In this document: in pieces, positions 44,137 through 53,662 of the stretch
Layout: the number at the start of each line of letters is the position of its first letter
How positions within the stretch are numbered: position 1 is the stretch's first letter
Source: Pseudomonas frederiksbergensis
GTDB lineage: Bacteria > Pseudomonadota > Gammaproteobacteria > Pseudomonadales > Pseudomonadaceae
Direction: 5' to 3'
Assembly: GCF_003732705.1 (NCBI RefSeq)
Contig: NZ_MOBR01000006.1
Coordinates: 477,287-541,286 of the forward strand
DNA: 64,000 bases
Notes under the pieces: generated by a model
Told to the model about the DNA's origin: nothing
Database searches by the model: none
Seen by the model: only the letters and a program-made list of their open reading frames with translations
Position numbers and translations under genes: made by a program

Positions 44137-45721
44137 TGTCCAGCGCCTCCGGCAGCAGGTTCGGGTAGTCGAGGGTGTAATGCAGGCCGCGACTTTCCTT
44201 GCGTTCCATCGCTGACCGGATCATCAGCTCCGCCACCTGAGCCAGGTTGCGCAACTCGATCAAATCCCGGCTGACTTTATAGTTGCTGTAGAACTCATCG
44301 ATTTCGTCCAGCAACAGGCGCACCCGATGCTGCGCCCGTTGCAAACGCTTGTTGGTGCGCACGATGCCCACGTAGTCCCACATGAATCGCCGCAGTTCAT
44401 CCCAGTTGTGCGCAATGATCACGTCTTCGTCGGAGTCGGTCACCTGGCTCGCATCCCAGACGGGCAGGGCGATGGGGATCGAAATCTGCGGCAACTGCTG
44501 GAGAATGTCCGCCGCTGCCGAACGTGCGTAGACGAAGCATTCCAGCAGCGAGTTGCTGGCCATGCGGTTGGCGCCGTGGAGGCCGGTGAAGCTGGTTTCG
44601 CCAATGGCGTACAGGCCCGGCACATCGGTGCGGCCCTGCTGATCGACCATCACGCCGCCGCAGGTGTAATGCGCCGCCGGCACCACCGGGATCGGTTGCT
44701 TGGTGATGTCGATGGAAAATTCGAGGCAGCGCTCATAAACAGTCGGGAAGTGGGTCTTGATGAACGCTTCCGGCTTGTGGCTGATGTCCAGGTAGACGCA
44801 ATCGATCCCTAGACGCTTCATTTCATGGTCGATGGCCCGGGCGACGATGTCCCGTGGCGCCAGTTCGGCACGCGGGTCGAAACGCTGCATGAAGCGTTCG
44901 CCATTGGGCAGCTTCAGGTGTGCACCTTCGCCGCGCAGGGCTTCGGTGATCAGGAAACTCTTGGCCTGAGGGTGATACAGGCAGGTGGGGTGAAACTGGT
45001 TGAATTCCAGGTTCGCCACTCGGCAGCCAGAGCGCCAGGCCATGGCGATGCCATCACCGCAGGCGCCGTCGGGGTTGCTGGTATAGAGGTAGACCTTGGC
45101 GGCGCCGCCGGATGCGAGGATCACGAAGCGTGCGCCGTAGGTGTCGACTTCCCCGCTGGCGCGATTGAGCACATAGGCGCCGAGGCAGCGATCGCCTTCC
45201 AGGCCCAGGCGTTTTTCGGTGATCAGGTCAACGGCGACCCGTTGTTCCAGCAGTTCGATGTTCGGGCGTTTTTTCGCCTGATCGAGCAAGGTTCTGAAAA
45301 TCGCTGCGCCCGTGGCATCGGCGGCATGGATGATGCGCCGATGGCTGTGGCCGCCTTCTCGGGTCAGGTGGAACTCGAAACCACCGTCTTCGGTGCCGGA
45401 TTGCTCGTCCCGCGTGAAGGGGACGCCTTGGTCGATCAACCACTGGATGGCTTCTTTACTGTGCTCGACGGTAAAGCGCACGGCGTCTTCATGGCACAGG
45501 CCACCGCCGGCATTGAGGGTGTCATCGACGTGGGATTCAACGGTATCGGTGTCATCCAGCACGGCGGCGACACCGCCCTGGGCCCAGAACGTCGAGCCAT
45601 TGGCGAGGTCGCCTTTGCTCAGTACGGCGATGCGCAGGTGACCGGGCAAGGTCAGCGCAAGGCTCAAACCGGCAGCGCCGCTGCCAATCACCAGGACATC
45701 ATGTTGAAACTGTTGGCTCAT
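44105..45721 (-). CDS. nadB: L-aspartate oxidase
   Basis: A 538-residue flavoenzyme that oxidises L-aspartate to iminoaspartate, the first step of NAD synthesis. The FAD-binding [11 protein letters not shown] starts at residue 13, and the family signature TCGGVMVD and the [16 protein letters not shown] block are present. The start at 45721 matches the [11 protein letters not shown] family N-terminus; a longer frame from 45796 lacks support. It is next to algU, as in other Pseudomonas. Confidence 0.95.
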   Translation of the reverse strand: MSQQFQHDVLVIGSGAAGLSLALTLPGHLRIAVLSKGDLANGSTFWAQGGVAAVLDDTDTVESHVDDTLNAGGGLCHEDAVRFTVEHSKEAIQWLIDQGVPFTRDEQSGTEDGGFEFHLTREGGHSHRRIIHAADATGAAIFRTLLDQAKKRPNIELLEQRVAVDLITEKRLGLEGDRCLGAYVLNRASGEVDTYGARFVILASGGAAKVYLYTSNPDGACGDGIAMAWRSGCRVANLEFNQFHPTCLYHPQAKSFLITEALRGEGAHLKLPNGERFMQRFDPRAELAPRDIVARAIDHEMKRLGIDCVYLDISHKPEAFIKTHFPTVYERCLEFSIDITKQPIPVVPAAHYTCGGVMVDQQGRTDVPGLYAIGETSFTGLHGANRMASNSLLECFVYARSAAADILQQLPQISIPIALPVWDASQVTDSDEDVIIAHNWDELRRFMWDYVGIVRTNKRLQRAQHRVRLLLDEIDEFYSNYKVSRDLIELRNLAQVAELMIRSAMERKESRGLHYTLDYPNLLPEALDTILVPPTYAD

Positions 45722-45997
45722 TTCAGGATTCCGCTCAAAGCGACCCGGGTCGGGGTTGGCGCAAGACACCTGGATCGGCGAGTCAGGCAGCCACACAGCC
45801 CACTAGTATATAGAGGGGGGGAGCGGCACAATAGCCGGGCCTACATGGCATTGTGAAACTACTGTGACGGAAAAGACTGGACGCTTCGTCGGATGTTTTT
45901 TTCGCCGGTTCGGCGACAAGACGACTGTATCAACGATTTAACAGTCTTTTTCGCCCCACGGTTGCACAATGTCGGTTGCACCCGGCTATAAATATTT

Positions 45998-46027
45998 GGA
46001 ACTTTTGCCAAAGGCCCAAGATCAATA
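45998..46027 (+). promoter_or_regulatory. Upstream AlgU-type promoter of algU (weaker)
   Basis: GGAACTTTTGCC at 45998 contains the AlgU/sigma-E -35 GAACTT, and TCAAT at 46022 is a partial -10 at 17-base spacing. The same GAACTTTTGC string recurs at the second promoter 195 bases downstream. The remaining 558-base nadB-algU gap carries no gene. Confidence 0.55.
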
Positions 46028-46193
46028 GCTGGTTGCCTGAATCAAGGGACAGTGTCGGCTTCAGTGCGGGACCTGCGGTTTGGTCCTTGCCGGCGAATCC
46101 GATGACAAGATTATTCGCGCAGCCGGGTTATCCCGAGCTGCGCTTTTCGTGCGTGCCAAATCAGAGCCCGCAGGAAACTTGCTTGGAGGGGGA

Positions 46194-46220
46194 GAACTTT
46201 TGCGAAAAGCCCGAGTCTAT
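46194..46220 (+). promoter_or_regulatory. AlgU-dependent promoter of algU (autoregulation)
   Basis: GAACTT (46194-46199), 16 bases, then TCTAT (46216-46220) gives a close match to the AlgU/sigma-E consensus, 60 bases before the algU start. It provides positive feedback by AlgU on its own operon. Confidence 0.8.
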
Positions 46221-46279
46221 GTTTGCAAGTCTGGTCGTTTAGTTATGCAAGCCTCCTTCGAGCTTATCGAGGAGTGTTC

Positions 46280-46861
46280 ATGCTAACCCAGGAAGAGGAT
46301 CAGCAGCTGGTCGAGCGCGTTCAACGCGGCGACAAGCGAGCTTTCGATCTGCTAGTGCTGAAATATCAGCACAAAATTCTCGGGTTGATCGTGCGTTTCG
46401 TGCACGACACCCATGAAGCCCAGGATGTCGCACAGGAAGCCTTTATCAAGGCGTACCGTGCACTTGGTAATTTCCGCGGAGACAGCGCGTTTTACACGTG
46501 GCTTTACCGCATCGCCATTAACACGGCGAAAAACTATCTGGTTTCACGCGGCCGTCGGCCGCCGGATAGTGATGTCAGTTCCGAAGACGCAGAGTTCTAC
46601 GACGGCGATCATGGCCTCAAGGATCTCGAGTCGCCAGAACGCGCATTGCTGCGGGATGAGATCGAAGGCACCGTCCATCGAACCATCCAGCAACTTCCAG
46701 AAGATTTACGTACGGCCTTAACTTTACGTGAATTCGATGGTCTGAGTTACGAGGACATTGCAGCCGTCATGCAATGCCCGGTGGGTACCGTGCGCTCCCG
46801 GATTTTCCGGGCTCGGGAAGCCATCGATAAAGCCCTGCAGCCGTTGTTGCAGGAAAACTGA
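46280..46861 (+). CDS. algU: RNA polymerase sigma factor AlgU
   Basis: A 193-residue ECF sigma factor for envelope stress and exopolysaccharide control. Region 2 carries DVAQEAFIKAYRAL and region 4 carries LTLREFDGLSYEDIAAVM. The length is identical to P. aeruginosa AlgU. A GAGGAG site lies about 6 bases before the ATG at 46280. It leads the operon and is held by MucA. Confidence 0.96.
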   Translation: MLTQEEDQQLVERVQRGDKRAFDLLVLKYQHKILGLIVRFVHDTHEAQDVAQEAFIKAYRALGNFRGDSAFYTWLYRIAINTAKNYLVSRGRRPPDSDVSSEDAEFYDGDHGLKDLESPERALLRDEIEGTVHRTIQQLPEDLRTALTLREFDGLSYEDIAAVMQCPVGTVRSRIFRAREAIDKALQPLLQEN

Positions 46862-46891
46862 GACAGCGGCGACAGCCAAGAGAGGAACGCC

Positions 46892-47479
46892 ATGAGTCGT
46901 GAAGCCCTGCAGGAATCGCTGTCCGCAGTGATGGATAACGAAGCGGATGAGCTGGAATTGCGTCGGGTACTGAATGCCTTTGACGATGTTGAAACCCGCG
47001 AAACCTGGGCTCGTTACCAGATCGCTCGGGCAGTCATGCATAAGGATCTGCTGCTTCCACGTCTGGACATCGCTGCGGCAGTCTCTGCTGCGCTGGAAGA
47101 CGAAGCCGTCCCGGCCAAGGCATCTCGCGGTCCATGGCGCAGCCTGGGTCGTCTGGCTGTCGCTGCTTCGGTAACCGTTGCTGTATTGGCAGGTGTTCGT
47201 CTGTACAACCAGGACGAAATTGCTGGTGTCGAATTGGCTCAGCAATCCACGCAGTCCACCCTGGCGGTTCCACAAGTCAAGGGTCCGGCTGTATTGGCAG
47301 GCTATAGTGAGAGTTCGGAAGCCACTGGCCCTATGGCCAACGGCGTATTGCAAGGTCAGCCGGGCTGGCACGATCAGCGTCTGCCAAGCTACTTGCGCCA
47401 ACATGCTCAACAGGCTGCACTGAAAGGCACTGAAAGCGCTCTGCCTTACGCTCGTGCAGCAAGCCTGGAAAACCGCTAA
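46892..47479 (+). CDS. mucA: Anti-sigma factor MucA
   Basis: A 195-residue single-pass membrane protein: a cytoplasmic AlgU-binding part (residues 1-85, MSREALQESLSAVMDNEADE), one transmembrane helix at about 87-105, and a periplasmic part for MucB and for regulated proteolysis. No internal stop or frameshift is visible, so this strain is not a mucA mucoid mutant. It is 30 bases after algU. Confidence 0.95.
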   Translation: MSREALQESLSAVMDNEADELELRRVLNAFDDVETRETWARYQIARAVMHKDLLLPRLDIAAAVSAALEDEAVPAKASRGPWRSLGRLAVAASVTVAVLAGVRLYNQDEIAGVELAQQSTQSTLAVPQVKGPAVLAGYSESSEATGPMANGVLQGQPGWHDQRLPSYLRQHAQQAALKGTESALPYARAASLENR

Positions 47480-47487
47480 GGAGGATC

Positions 47488-48447
47488 ATGCGCGCCATAC
47501 CTTTACTTACGCTTCTGCTCGGTGGCTGGTTTGTTGTTCCAGCCCACGCCGATGAAGCCCAAGACTGGTTGACACGTCTGGGTCAGGCCGAGCAACAGCA
47601 AAGCTTTAACGGTACTTTTGTTTACGAGCGTAACGGTAGTTTTTCTACCCATAACATCTGGCACCGCGTCCAGGATGGCAAGGTCCGCGAGCGTTTACTC
47701 CAGCTCGACGGCTCGGCACAGGAAGTCGTGCGCATTGATGGACATACTCAATGCGTCAGCGGCACCCTGATCGCAGGGCTGGGGGACTCTCCCAACTCTG
47801 CTGCTCGTGCACTCGATCCACAAAAGCTCAAGAATTGGTACGACCTTGCCGTCATCGGCAAGTCGCGTGTGGCTGGGCGTGCGGCGGTGATTGTTTCACT
47901 GACGCCGCGCGATCAGCATCGTTACGGTTTCGAGTTACACCTGGACAAGGAAACTGGCTTGCCCCTCAAGTCATTGCTGTTGAATGACAAGGGTCAGTTA
48001 CTGGAACGCTTCCAGTTCACGCAACTGGACACCGCCGAGGTTCCGTCGGACAGTGATTTGCAGGCCGGCCCGGATTGCAAGGCGCTCACGCCCAACGCGG
48101 ATAAAGCCACTGCCCTCAAGACCGCAGATGAGTGGCATTCGGACTGGCTGCCGCCAGGTTTCGAACTCAGCAGCAGTTCTTCGCGCAAAGACCCTGAAAC
48201 CAAAACTCAAGTCAGCAGCCTGATGTACGACGATGGCTTGGCCCGTTTCTCGGTGTTCCTTGAGCCATTGAACGGCGCAACAGTCACCGATACGCGTACT
48301 CAACTGGGTCCAACCGTCGCCGTTTCCCGGCGCTTGACCACCCCCCAGGGCGAGATGATGGTGACCGTGGTCGGTGAAATTCCGATTGGCACCGCCGAAC
48401 GAATTGCGCTGTCCATGCGCAATAGTGCTGCTACGGCCAAACAGTGA
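47488..48447 (+). CDS. mucB: Periplasmic sigma-regulatory protein MucB (RseB)
   Basis: A 319-residue periplasmic protein with a signal peptide (ending VPAHADE). It carries the RseB/MucB lipid-sensing domains that shield MucA from proteolysis. It begins 8 bases after mucA with an AAGGAGG-type site. The operon then stops at a hairpin, with no mucC. Confidence 0.93.
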   Translation: MRAIPLLTLLLGGWFVVPAHADEAQDWLTRLGQAEQQQSFNGTFVYERNGSFSTHNIWHRVQDGKVRERLLQLDGSAQEVVRIDGHTQCVSGTLIAGLGDSPNSAARALDPQKLKNWYDLAVIGKSRVAGRAAVIVSLTPRDQHRYGFELHLDKETGLPLKSLLLNDKGQLLERFQFTQLDTAEVPSDSDLQAGPDCKALTPNADKATALKTADEWHSDWLPPGFELSSSSSRKDPETKTQVSSLMYDDGLARFSVFLEPLNGATVTDTRTQLGPTVAVSRRLTTPQGEMMVTVVGEIPIGTAERIALSMRNSAATAKQ

Positions 48448-48575
48448 GCTGAATGGTGATGCTCATGGATCGGCGATTTGATTGTGCGAGAGGTCAGCAA
48501 TGCCTATCCCGCCATTGAGATGTCGAAATGTTTGGTGAGCATTTTCATTTGCAAATACCCCCGGATTTTTCTATA

Positions 48576-48610
48576 GGTCAGAGCCTCTCGGCTCTGGCCT
48601 TGTTTGTTGT
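48576..48610 (+). terminator. Terminator-like hairpin between mucB and mucD
   Basis: GGTCAGAGCC pairs with GGCTCTGGCC around TCTC and is followed by TTGTTTGTT. It lies 128 bases after mucB and 84 before mucD, so mucD may have its own promoter as well as read-through. Confidence 0.55.
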
Positions 48611-48693
48611 TCCCGGAACAAAAATACCGGCGTATCGTTCCCGGTGTTCCTTGCTCCATATCGCTTAACCATGCTCGTCGTAACGGGAGCCGT

Positions 48694-50118
48694 ATGTCGA
48701 TACCACGCTTGAAGTCTTATCTTTCCATTTTTGCCACCGTGCTAGTGCTCGGTCAGGCGGTCCCTGCTCAAGCGGCCGAATTGCCTGACTTTACGCAACT
48801 GGTCGAACAGGCCTCGCCCGCAGTGGTGAACATCAGCACCACGCAAAAACTGCCGGATCGCAAAGTGTCGGGCCAGATGCCTGATCTTGAAGGCTTGCCG
48901 CCAGCGCTTCGCGAGTTCTTCGAGCGCGGCATGCCGCAGCCGCGTTCGCCCCGTGGCGATCGTCAGCGTGAAGCCCAGTCCCTGGGCTCGGGTTTCATCA
49001 TCTCGCCTGACGGTTACATCCTGACCAACAATCACGTCATTGCCGATGCCGACGAAATTCTCGTCCGTCTGGCCGACCGCAGTGAGTTGAAAGCCAAGCT
49101 GATCGGCACTGACCCACGTTCCGACGTGGCGCTGTTGAAAATCGAAGGCAAGGACCTGCCCGTTCTGAAACTCGGCAAATCCCAGGACCTGAAGGCCGGC
49201 CAGTGGGTTGTCGCCATCGGTTCGCCGTTCGGTTTCGACCACACCGTGACCCAAGGTATCGTCAGCGCCATCGGTCGTAGCCTGCCGAATGAAAACTATG
49301 TTCCGTTCATTCAGACCGACGTGCCGATCAACCCGGGTAACTCCGGCGGCCCGCTGTTCAACCTGAACGGTGAAGTGGTCGGGATCAACTCGCAGATCTA
49401 CACCCGTTCCGGTGGCTTCATGGGCGTGTCGTTCGCGATCCCTATCGATGTAGCGATGGACGTCTCCAATCAGCTGAAAAGCGGCGGCAAAGTCAGCCGT
49501 GGCTGGTTGGGTGTAGTGATCCAGGAAGTGAACAAGGATCTGGCCGAATCGTTCGGTCTGGAGAAGCCGGCCGGTGCGCTGGTGGCTCAGATCCAGGATG
49601 ACGGCCCGGCGGCGAAGGGTGGCCTGCAGGTCGGTGACGTGATCCTGAGCATGAACGGTCAACCGATCGTCATGTCCGCTGATCTGCCGCATCTGGTCGG
49701 CGCGCTCAAGGCAGGCTCCAAGGCCAATCTTGAGGTGATCCGCGAGGGCAAGCGCAAGAATGTCGAGCTGACCGTCGGCGCTATCCCGGAAGAAGGCAAG
49801 GAACTGGACGCCGTGCCGAAAACCGGTGTCGAAGGCAGCAGCAACCGCTTAGGTGTTTCTGTCACCGAGCTGACCGATGAACAGAAGAAAACCTACGACC
49901 TCAAGGGTGGTGTGGTGATCAAGGAGGTTCAGGACGGTCCTGCTTCGTTGATTGGCCTGCAGCCAGGCGATGTGATTACGCACCTGAACAATCAGGCGAT
50001 CGGCTCCACCAAGGAGTTCACCGAGATTGCCAAGGCGCTGCCGAAGAACCGCTCGGTGTCGATGCGGGTTCTGCGTCAGAATCGCGCCAGCTTCATCACC
50101 TTCAAACTGGCTGAATAA
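48694..50118 (+). CDS. mucD: Periplasmic serine protease MucD (DegP family)
   Basis: A 474-residue DegP/HtrA-type protease with a signal peptide (about residues 1-28, ending AQAAEL). The trypsin-like domain has His114, Asp144 and Ser217 (NNHVI, SDVALL, GNSGG), and two PDZ domains follow (about 260-350 and 370-470). It degrades misfolded envelope proteins and dampens AlgU signalling. The ATG at 48694 starts a proper signal peptide. Confidence 0.95.
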   Translation: MSIPRLKSYLSIFATVLVLGQAVPAQAAELPDFTQLVEQASPAVVNISTTQKLPDRKVSGQMPDLEGLPPALREFFERGMPQPRSPRGDRQREAQSLGSGFIISPDGYILTNNHVIADADEILVRLADRSELKAKLIGTDPRSDVALLKIEGKDLPVLKLGKSQDLKAGQWVVAIGSPFGFDHTVTQGIVSAIGRSLPNENYVPFIQTDVPINPGNSGGPLFNLNGEVVGINSQIYTRSGGFMGVSFAIPIDVAMDVSNQLKSGGKVSRGWLGVVIQEVNKDLAESFGLEKPAGALVAQIQDDGPAAKGGLQVGDVILSMNGQPIVMSADLPHLVGALKAGSKANLEVIREGKRKNVELTVGAIPEEGKELDAVPKTGVEGSSNRLGVSVTELTDEQKKTYDLKGGVVIKEVQDGPASLIGLQPGDVITHLNNQAIGSTKEFTEIAKALPKNRSVSMRVLRQNRASFITFKLAE

Positions 50119-50135
50119 ACCGGTTGTCGGCTGAA

Positions 50136-50167
50136 TAAAAAACCGCCTCGAAAGAGGCGGTTTTTTT
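50136..50167. terminator. Bidirectional terminator
   Basis: An A-run, CCGCCTC paired with GAGGCGG, and a T-run end mucD and the convergent M48 protease gene. Confidence 0.88.
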
Positions 50168-50189
50168 GTGCCCGGATTTTGTAAAAAAA

Positions 50190-51623
50190 TCAGCCCATCA
50201 TGTCCTTGATCATCCGCTCCTGCTCCATCAGCTCGCGTTGCCGTGCATCGATCCGCGACGACAATGGGAAGTTGCCGCCGGCCTTGCGCTTGGCGAAGTC
50301 CAGTTGCTGGATGGCCTGGCGGTAGTCGCCGACCAATGCGAAATATTCGGCGCGCGCCTGATGCAAGCCGATGATGTTGCCCGACAGGCCGCGAGTTTCC
50401 GCCACCATGTACCACACGTCCGGATCGTCCGGACGGGACTTGAGCAGGTTTTCCAGGGCTTTTTCCGCATCGGCGGTGCGGTTCTGTTTGAGCAGCAAAT
50501 CGACACGAACCTGGTTCAGCGGGTAGTTGCCCGGAAACTGGGTGAGCAGCCGGTCGACCCGGGTCTGGGCGTCCGGCAGGCGATTGTTGGTGATGTCCAG
50601 ATCAACCTGGGCCAGGTTGTAGATGATCTCGTTCGGCGCTGTAGCCAACAGTTGCTTGAGATTCTCTCGGGCTTCATTCAGCTGGCCACCTTTGATCTGG
50701 GCAATGGCCAGGCCATAACGGGCGACATCGCTTTTCGGGTTTTCATCGAGTTGCGCGCGAAAGCGTTTGGCGCCCAGGCCAGGGGTTTCTTCATAAATCA
50801 GCTGCACCCGTGCTCGAATCAGCTGATAACGCATGCTGTCTTCGATGCCGCCCTGTTTGGATTGTTCGGCACGGTTGCGGGTGTCGGCGATCCGCGATTC
50901 GGTCACCGGGTGAGTCAACAGGAATTCCGGTGGCTTTGCGTCGAAGCGGTACTGGCGCATCAAGCGTTCGAACATATTTGGCATTGAGCGCGGGTCGTAA
51001 CCGGCCTTTTCCAGATTGATGATGCCGATCCGGTCAGCCTCCTGCTCGTTCTGACGCGAGAAGCGCCGTTGTTCCTGAATCGCGGCGGCCTGGGTGCCGG
51101 CAATGGTGGCGATCCCGGCATCGCCGGCACCGGCGGCGGCAATCACGATCCCGGCCAGCAGGGCGGCCATCATCGGCACTTGCATGCGTTGCGAAGCTTC
51201 AACACCACGAGCGAAGTGGCGTTGCGACAAGTGAGCCAATTCGTGAGCCAGTACCGACGCGTATTCGCCCTCGGTCTGGGCATTGAGGAACAAGCCGCCA
51301 TTGACCCCGACGATCCCGCCTGGCGCGGCAAAGGCGTTCAGCTCCGGGCTGTTGATCAGGATGAACTCCAGGCGCCGGTCAGTCACTTGACTGGTTTCGA
51401 CCAGTTTGTAAACGCTGGATTCGACGTAGTCCTTGAGCTGCGGATCATTGAGCTGCTGGACCTGACTGCGCAGCATCGCCAGCCACGCGCGGCCCAACTG
51501 GTGTTCCTGTTGCGGCGAGACGATGGCAGAACTGGCATCACCGAGTGACGGCAGGTCGTCGGCGAAGCCTGGTGAGGCGAGCAGGCAAGCGAGCGTCAGC
51601 AGGGTAGGGCGCAAAAAAGTCAT
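50190..51623 (-). CDS. M48 metalloprotease with TPR repeats (BepA-like)
   Basis: A 477-residue periplasmic protein with a signal peptide (about residues 1-20) and a zinc protease domain with HELAH at 127-131 and a downstream NEQEADRIG. A C-terminal part (about 280-470) is made of tetratricopeptide-like repeats. This is the BepA/YfgC architecture involved in outer-membrane protein quality control. The start at 51623 gives the signal peptide. It is convergent with mucD, so both face envelope quality control. Confidence 0.9.
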   Translation of the reverse strand: MTFLRPTLLTLACLLASPGFADDLPSLGDASSAIVSPQQEHQLGRAWLAMLRSQVQQLNDPQLKDYVESSVYKLVETSQVTDRRLEFILINSPELNAFAAPGGIVGVNGGLFLNAQTEGEYASVLAHELAHLSQRHFARGVEASQRMQVPMMAALLAGIVIAAAGAGDAGIATIAGTQAAAIQEQRRFSRQNEQEADRIGIINLEKAGYDPRSMPNMFERLMRQYRFDAKPPEFLLTHPVTESRIADTRNRAEQSKQGGIEDSMRYQLIRARVQLIYEETPGLGAKRFRAQLDENPKSDVARYGLAIAQIKGGQLNEARENLKQLLATAPNEIIYNLAQVDLDITNNRLPDAQTRVDRLLTQFPGNYPLNQVRVDLLLKQNRTADAEKALENLLKSRPDDPDVWYMVAETRGLSGNIIGLHQARAEYFALVGDYRQAIQQLDFAKRKAGGNFPLSSRIDARQRELMEQERMIKDMMG

Positions 51624-51721
51624 GCACAAAGCCTTAGTCGACAAAGACCTTACTGTAGCCGGACAGTGGGCTTCGGACCAGATATTCTAGGCCGCTCAAC
51701 CACCTGACCCGGAGTGATGCA

Positions 51722-51961
51722 ATGACCGATGCTGTAGCCCATGACGTTGAACTGGACGCCAGTGGCCTGAATTGTCCGTTGCCATTGCTCAAGGCCAAGT
51801 TGGAGCTCAATCGGATGACCAGCGGCGCGGTGCTCAAGGTGATCGCCACGGACGCGGGCTCCCAGCGCGACTTCCGCACCTTTGCACGATTGGCCGGTCA
51901 TACGCTGCTGCGTGAAGAAGACGAGGCGGGTGTTTACCGCTATTGGTTGAAAAAAGCCTGA
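51722..51961 (+). CDS. TusA-family sulfurtransferase
   Basis: A 79-residue protein with the TusA fold. Cys18 in the CPLPLL motif is the persulfide carrier, and the later EDEAGVYRYWLKK end is family-like. It passes sulfur, for example to tRNA thiolation or other sulfur pathways; the exact branch is not certain. It is 31 bases before the permease gene. Confidence 0.88.
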   Translation: MTDAVAHDVELDASGLNCPLPLLKAKLELNRMTSGAVLKVIATDAGSQRDFRTFARLAGHTLLREEDEAGVYRYWLKKA

Positions 51962-51992
51962 AACCGGCTGCGTTCGTTACTAAGGATTATTG

Positions 51993-53063
51993 ATGTTCAA
52001 AGTGTTACGCGACTGGATTCAGCGCTACTTCTCCGATGAAGAAGCCGTGGTGTTGGCGGTGCTGCTGTTCCTGGGGTTTACCGCGGTGCTCACCTTGGGC
52101 GGCATGCTCGCGCCCGTGCTGGCCGGGATGGTGTTGGCGTATCTGATGCAGGGACTGGTCGTCACCCTCGAGCGTCTACGCATGCCCGGTGGCGTGGCCG
52201 TGGGGCTGGTTTTTGCGTTGTTCATGGGGGTGTTGCTGGTGTTCATCGTGGTCGTGGTGCCGTTGCTCTGGCATCAGTTGATCACGTTGTTCAACGAGTT
52301 GCCCGGGATGCTCGCCAAGTGGCAGTCGCTGCTGTTGCTGCTGCCTGAGCGCTACCCGCATCTGGTGTCCGACGAGCAAGTGCTGCAAGCCATCGAGGTG
52401 GCCCGGGGCGAGATCGGCAAGTTTGGTCAGTGGGCACTGACGTTCTCGTTGTCGAGCCTGCCGCTGCTGGTCAACATCATGATCTACCTGGTGTTGGTGC
52501 CGATCCTGGTGTTCTTCTTCCTGAAAGACCGGGAAATGATCGGGCACTGGGTTCGCGGCTACCTGCCGCGGGAGCGGGCGCTGATCACCCGCGTCGCCCA
52601 TGAAATGAACCGGCAGATCGCCAACTACATTCGGGGCAAGGTCATCGAGATTTTCATCTGCGGTGGCGTGACGTACATCGGTTTCGTCGTGCTGGGACTC
52701 AACTACGCGGCGCTGCTGGCGTTGCTGGTGGGCGTATCGGTGGTGGTGCCTTACGTCGGCGCCGTGGTGGTGACCGTGCCGGTGATGCTGATCGCTTTGT
52801 TCCAGTGGGGCTGGAGTGATCAGTTCATCTACCTGATGGCGGTCTACGGGATCATTCAGACCCTGGATGGCAACGTGCTGGTGCCGCTGCTGTTCTCGGA
52901 GGCGGTCAATCTGCACCCCGTGGCGATCATCTGCGCAGTGTTGTTGTTTGGCGGGTTGTGGGGCTTCTGGGGGGTGTTCTTTGCGATTCCCCTGGCGACG
53001 CTGTTCAAGGCTGTGCTGGATGCATGGCCGCGCAAGGAGCCGGTGGTGGCGCCGCTGCTTTAA
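51993..53063 (+). CDS. AI-2E family transporter (PerM-like permease)
   Basis: A 356-residue membrane protein with about eight helices of the AI-2E exporter/PerM family. Charged residues cluster in the middle loop (RVAHEMNRQIANYIRGKVIE), and the C-terminus has the LFGGLWGFWGVFFAIPLATL helix over about residues 320-339. Transport of a signal or ion is proposed for the family; the substrate is unknown. The ATG at 51993 is preferred over the TTG codon before it. Confidence 0.87.
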   Translation: MFKVLRDWIQRYFSDEEAVVLAVLLFLGFTAVLTLGGMLAPVLAGMVLAYLMQGLVVTLERLRMPGGVAVGLVFALFMGVLLVFIVVVVPLLWHQLITLFNELPGMLAKWQSLLLLLPERYPHLVSDEQVLQAIEVARGEIGKFGQWALTFSLSSLPLLVNIMIYLVLVPILVFFFLKDREMIGHWVRGYLPRERALITRVAHEMNRQIANYIRGKVIEIFICGGVTYIGFVVLGLNYAALLALLVGVSVVVPYVGAVVVTVPVMLIALFQWGWSDQFIYLMAVYGIIQTLDGNVLVPLLFSEAVNLHPVAIICAVLLFGGLWGFWGVFFAIPLATLFKAVLDAWPRKEPVVAPLL

Positions 53064-53080
53064 TTGTCAGCTTTGAGGGC

Positions 53081-53155
53081 CTCTTCGCGGGCAAGCCTCG
53101 CTCCTACAAGGACAGCGCAATAAATAACTGTAGGAGCGAGGCTTGCCCGCGAAGG
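53081..53155. repeat. REPIN, compact form with GCGAAG ends outward
   Basis: Inverted REP units at 53081-53108 and 53129-53155 (core GGGCAAGCCTCGC) are separated by about 20 bases. It matches the copy at 41425-41494 in type and orientation and lies between the convergent permease and bcp genes. Confidence 0.85.
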
Positions 53156-53178
53156 CGCCGGAACAGGCGCCCACAATA

Positions 53179-53652
53179 TCAGGCTTTATTGAGGGCCTGA
53201 GCCGCAGCCAAAACCGCATCCACATGCCCCGGCACCTTCACGCCGCGCCATTCCTGACGCAACACACCGTTTTTGTCGATCAGGAAAGTGCTGCGATCAA
53301 CGCCCATGTATTCCTTGCCGTAGAGCTTTTTCAGTTTGATCACGTCGAACAGTTGGCAGAGCGCTTCTTCCTTGTCGCTGATCAGCTCGAAGGTGAATGC
53401 TTGCTTGGCCTTGAAGTTCTCGTGGGATTTCAGGCTGTCGCGGGACACGCCGAAGACTTCGGTGTTGGCGGCTTTAAAAGCCTCCAGCTGGTCGCGAAAG
53501 CCCTGGCCCTGGGTCGTGCAGCCGGGAGTGCTGTCCTTCGGATAGAAGTAAATCACCACCTGCTTGCCTTTGAGGCTGGCAAGGCTGACGGTTTGCCCGC
53601 TGGTGGCGGGTGCTTCGAAGTCGGTAACCGGTTGGTCGATAGCAACGGCCAT
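53179..53652 (-). CDS. bcp: Thiol peroxidase of the Bcp/PrxQ family
   Basis: A 157-residue peroxiredoxin that reduces hydroperoxides. The peroxidatic Cys45 lies in STPGCTT. The usual resolving Cys50 of E. coli Bcp is replaced by Gln (CTTQGQGF), so the enzyme may be one-cysteine or use Cys99. The start matches MAVAIDQP. It is followed 10 bases away by gcvR on the same strand. Confidence 0.92.
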   Translation of the reverse strand: MAVAIDQPVTDFEAPATSGQTVSLASLKGKQVVIYFYPKDSTPGCTTQGQGFRDQLEAFKAANTEVFGVSRDSLKSHENFKAKQAFTFELISDKEEALCQLFDVIKLKKLYGKEYMGVDRSTFLIDKNGVLRQEWRGVKVPGHVDAVLAAAQALNKA

Positions 53653-53662
53653 GAAAGCTTCC

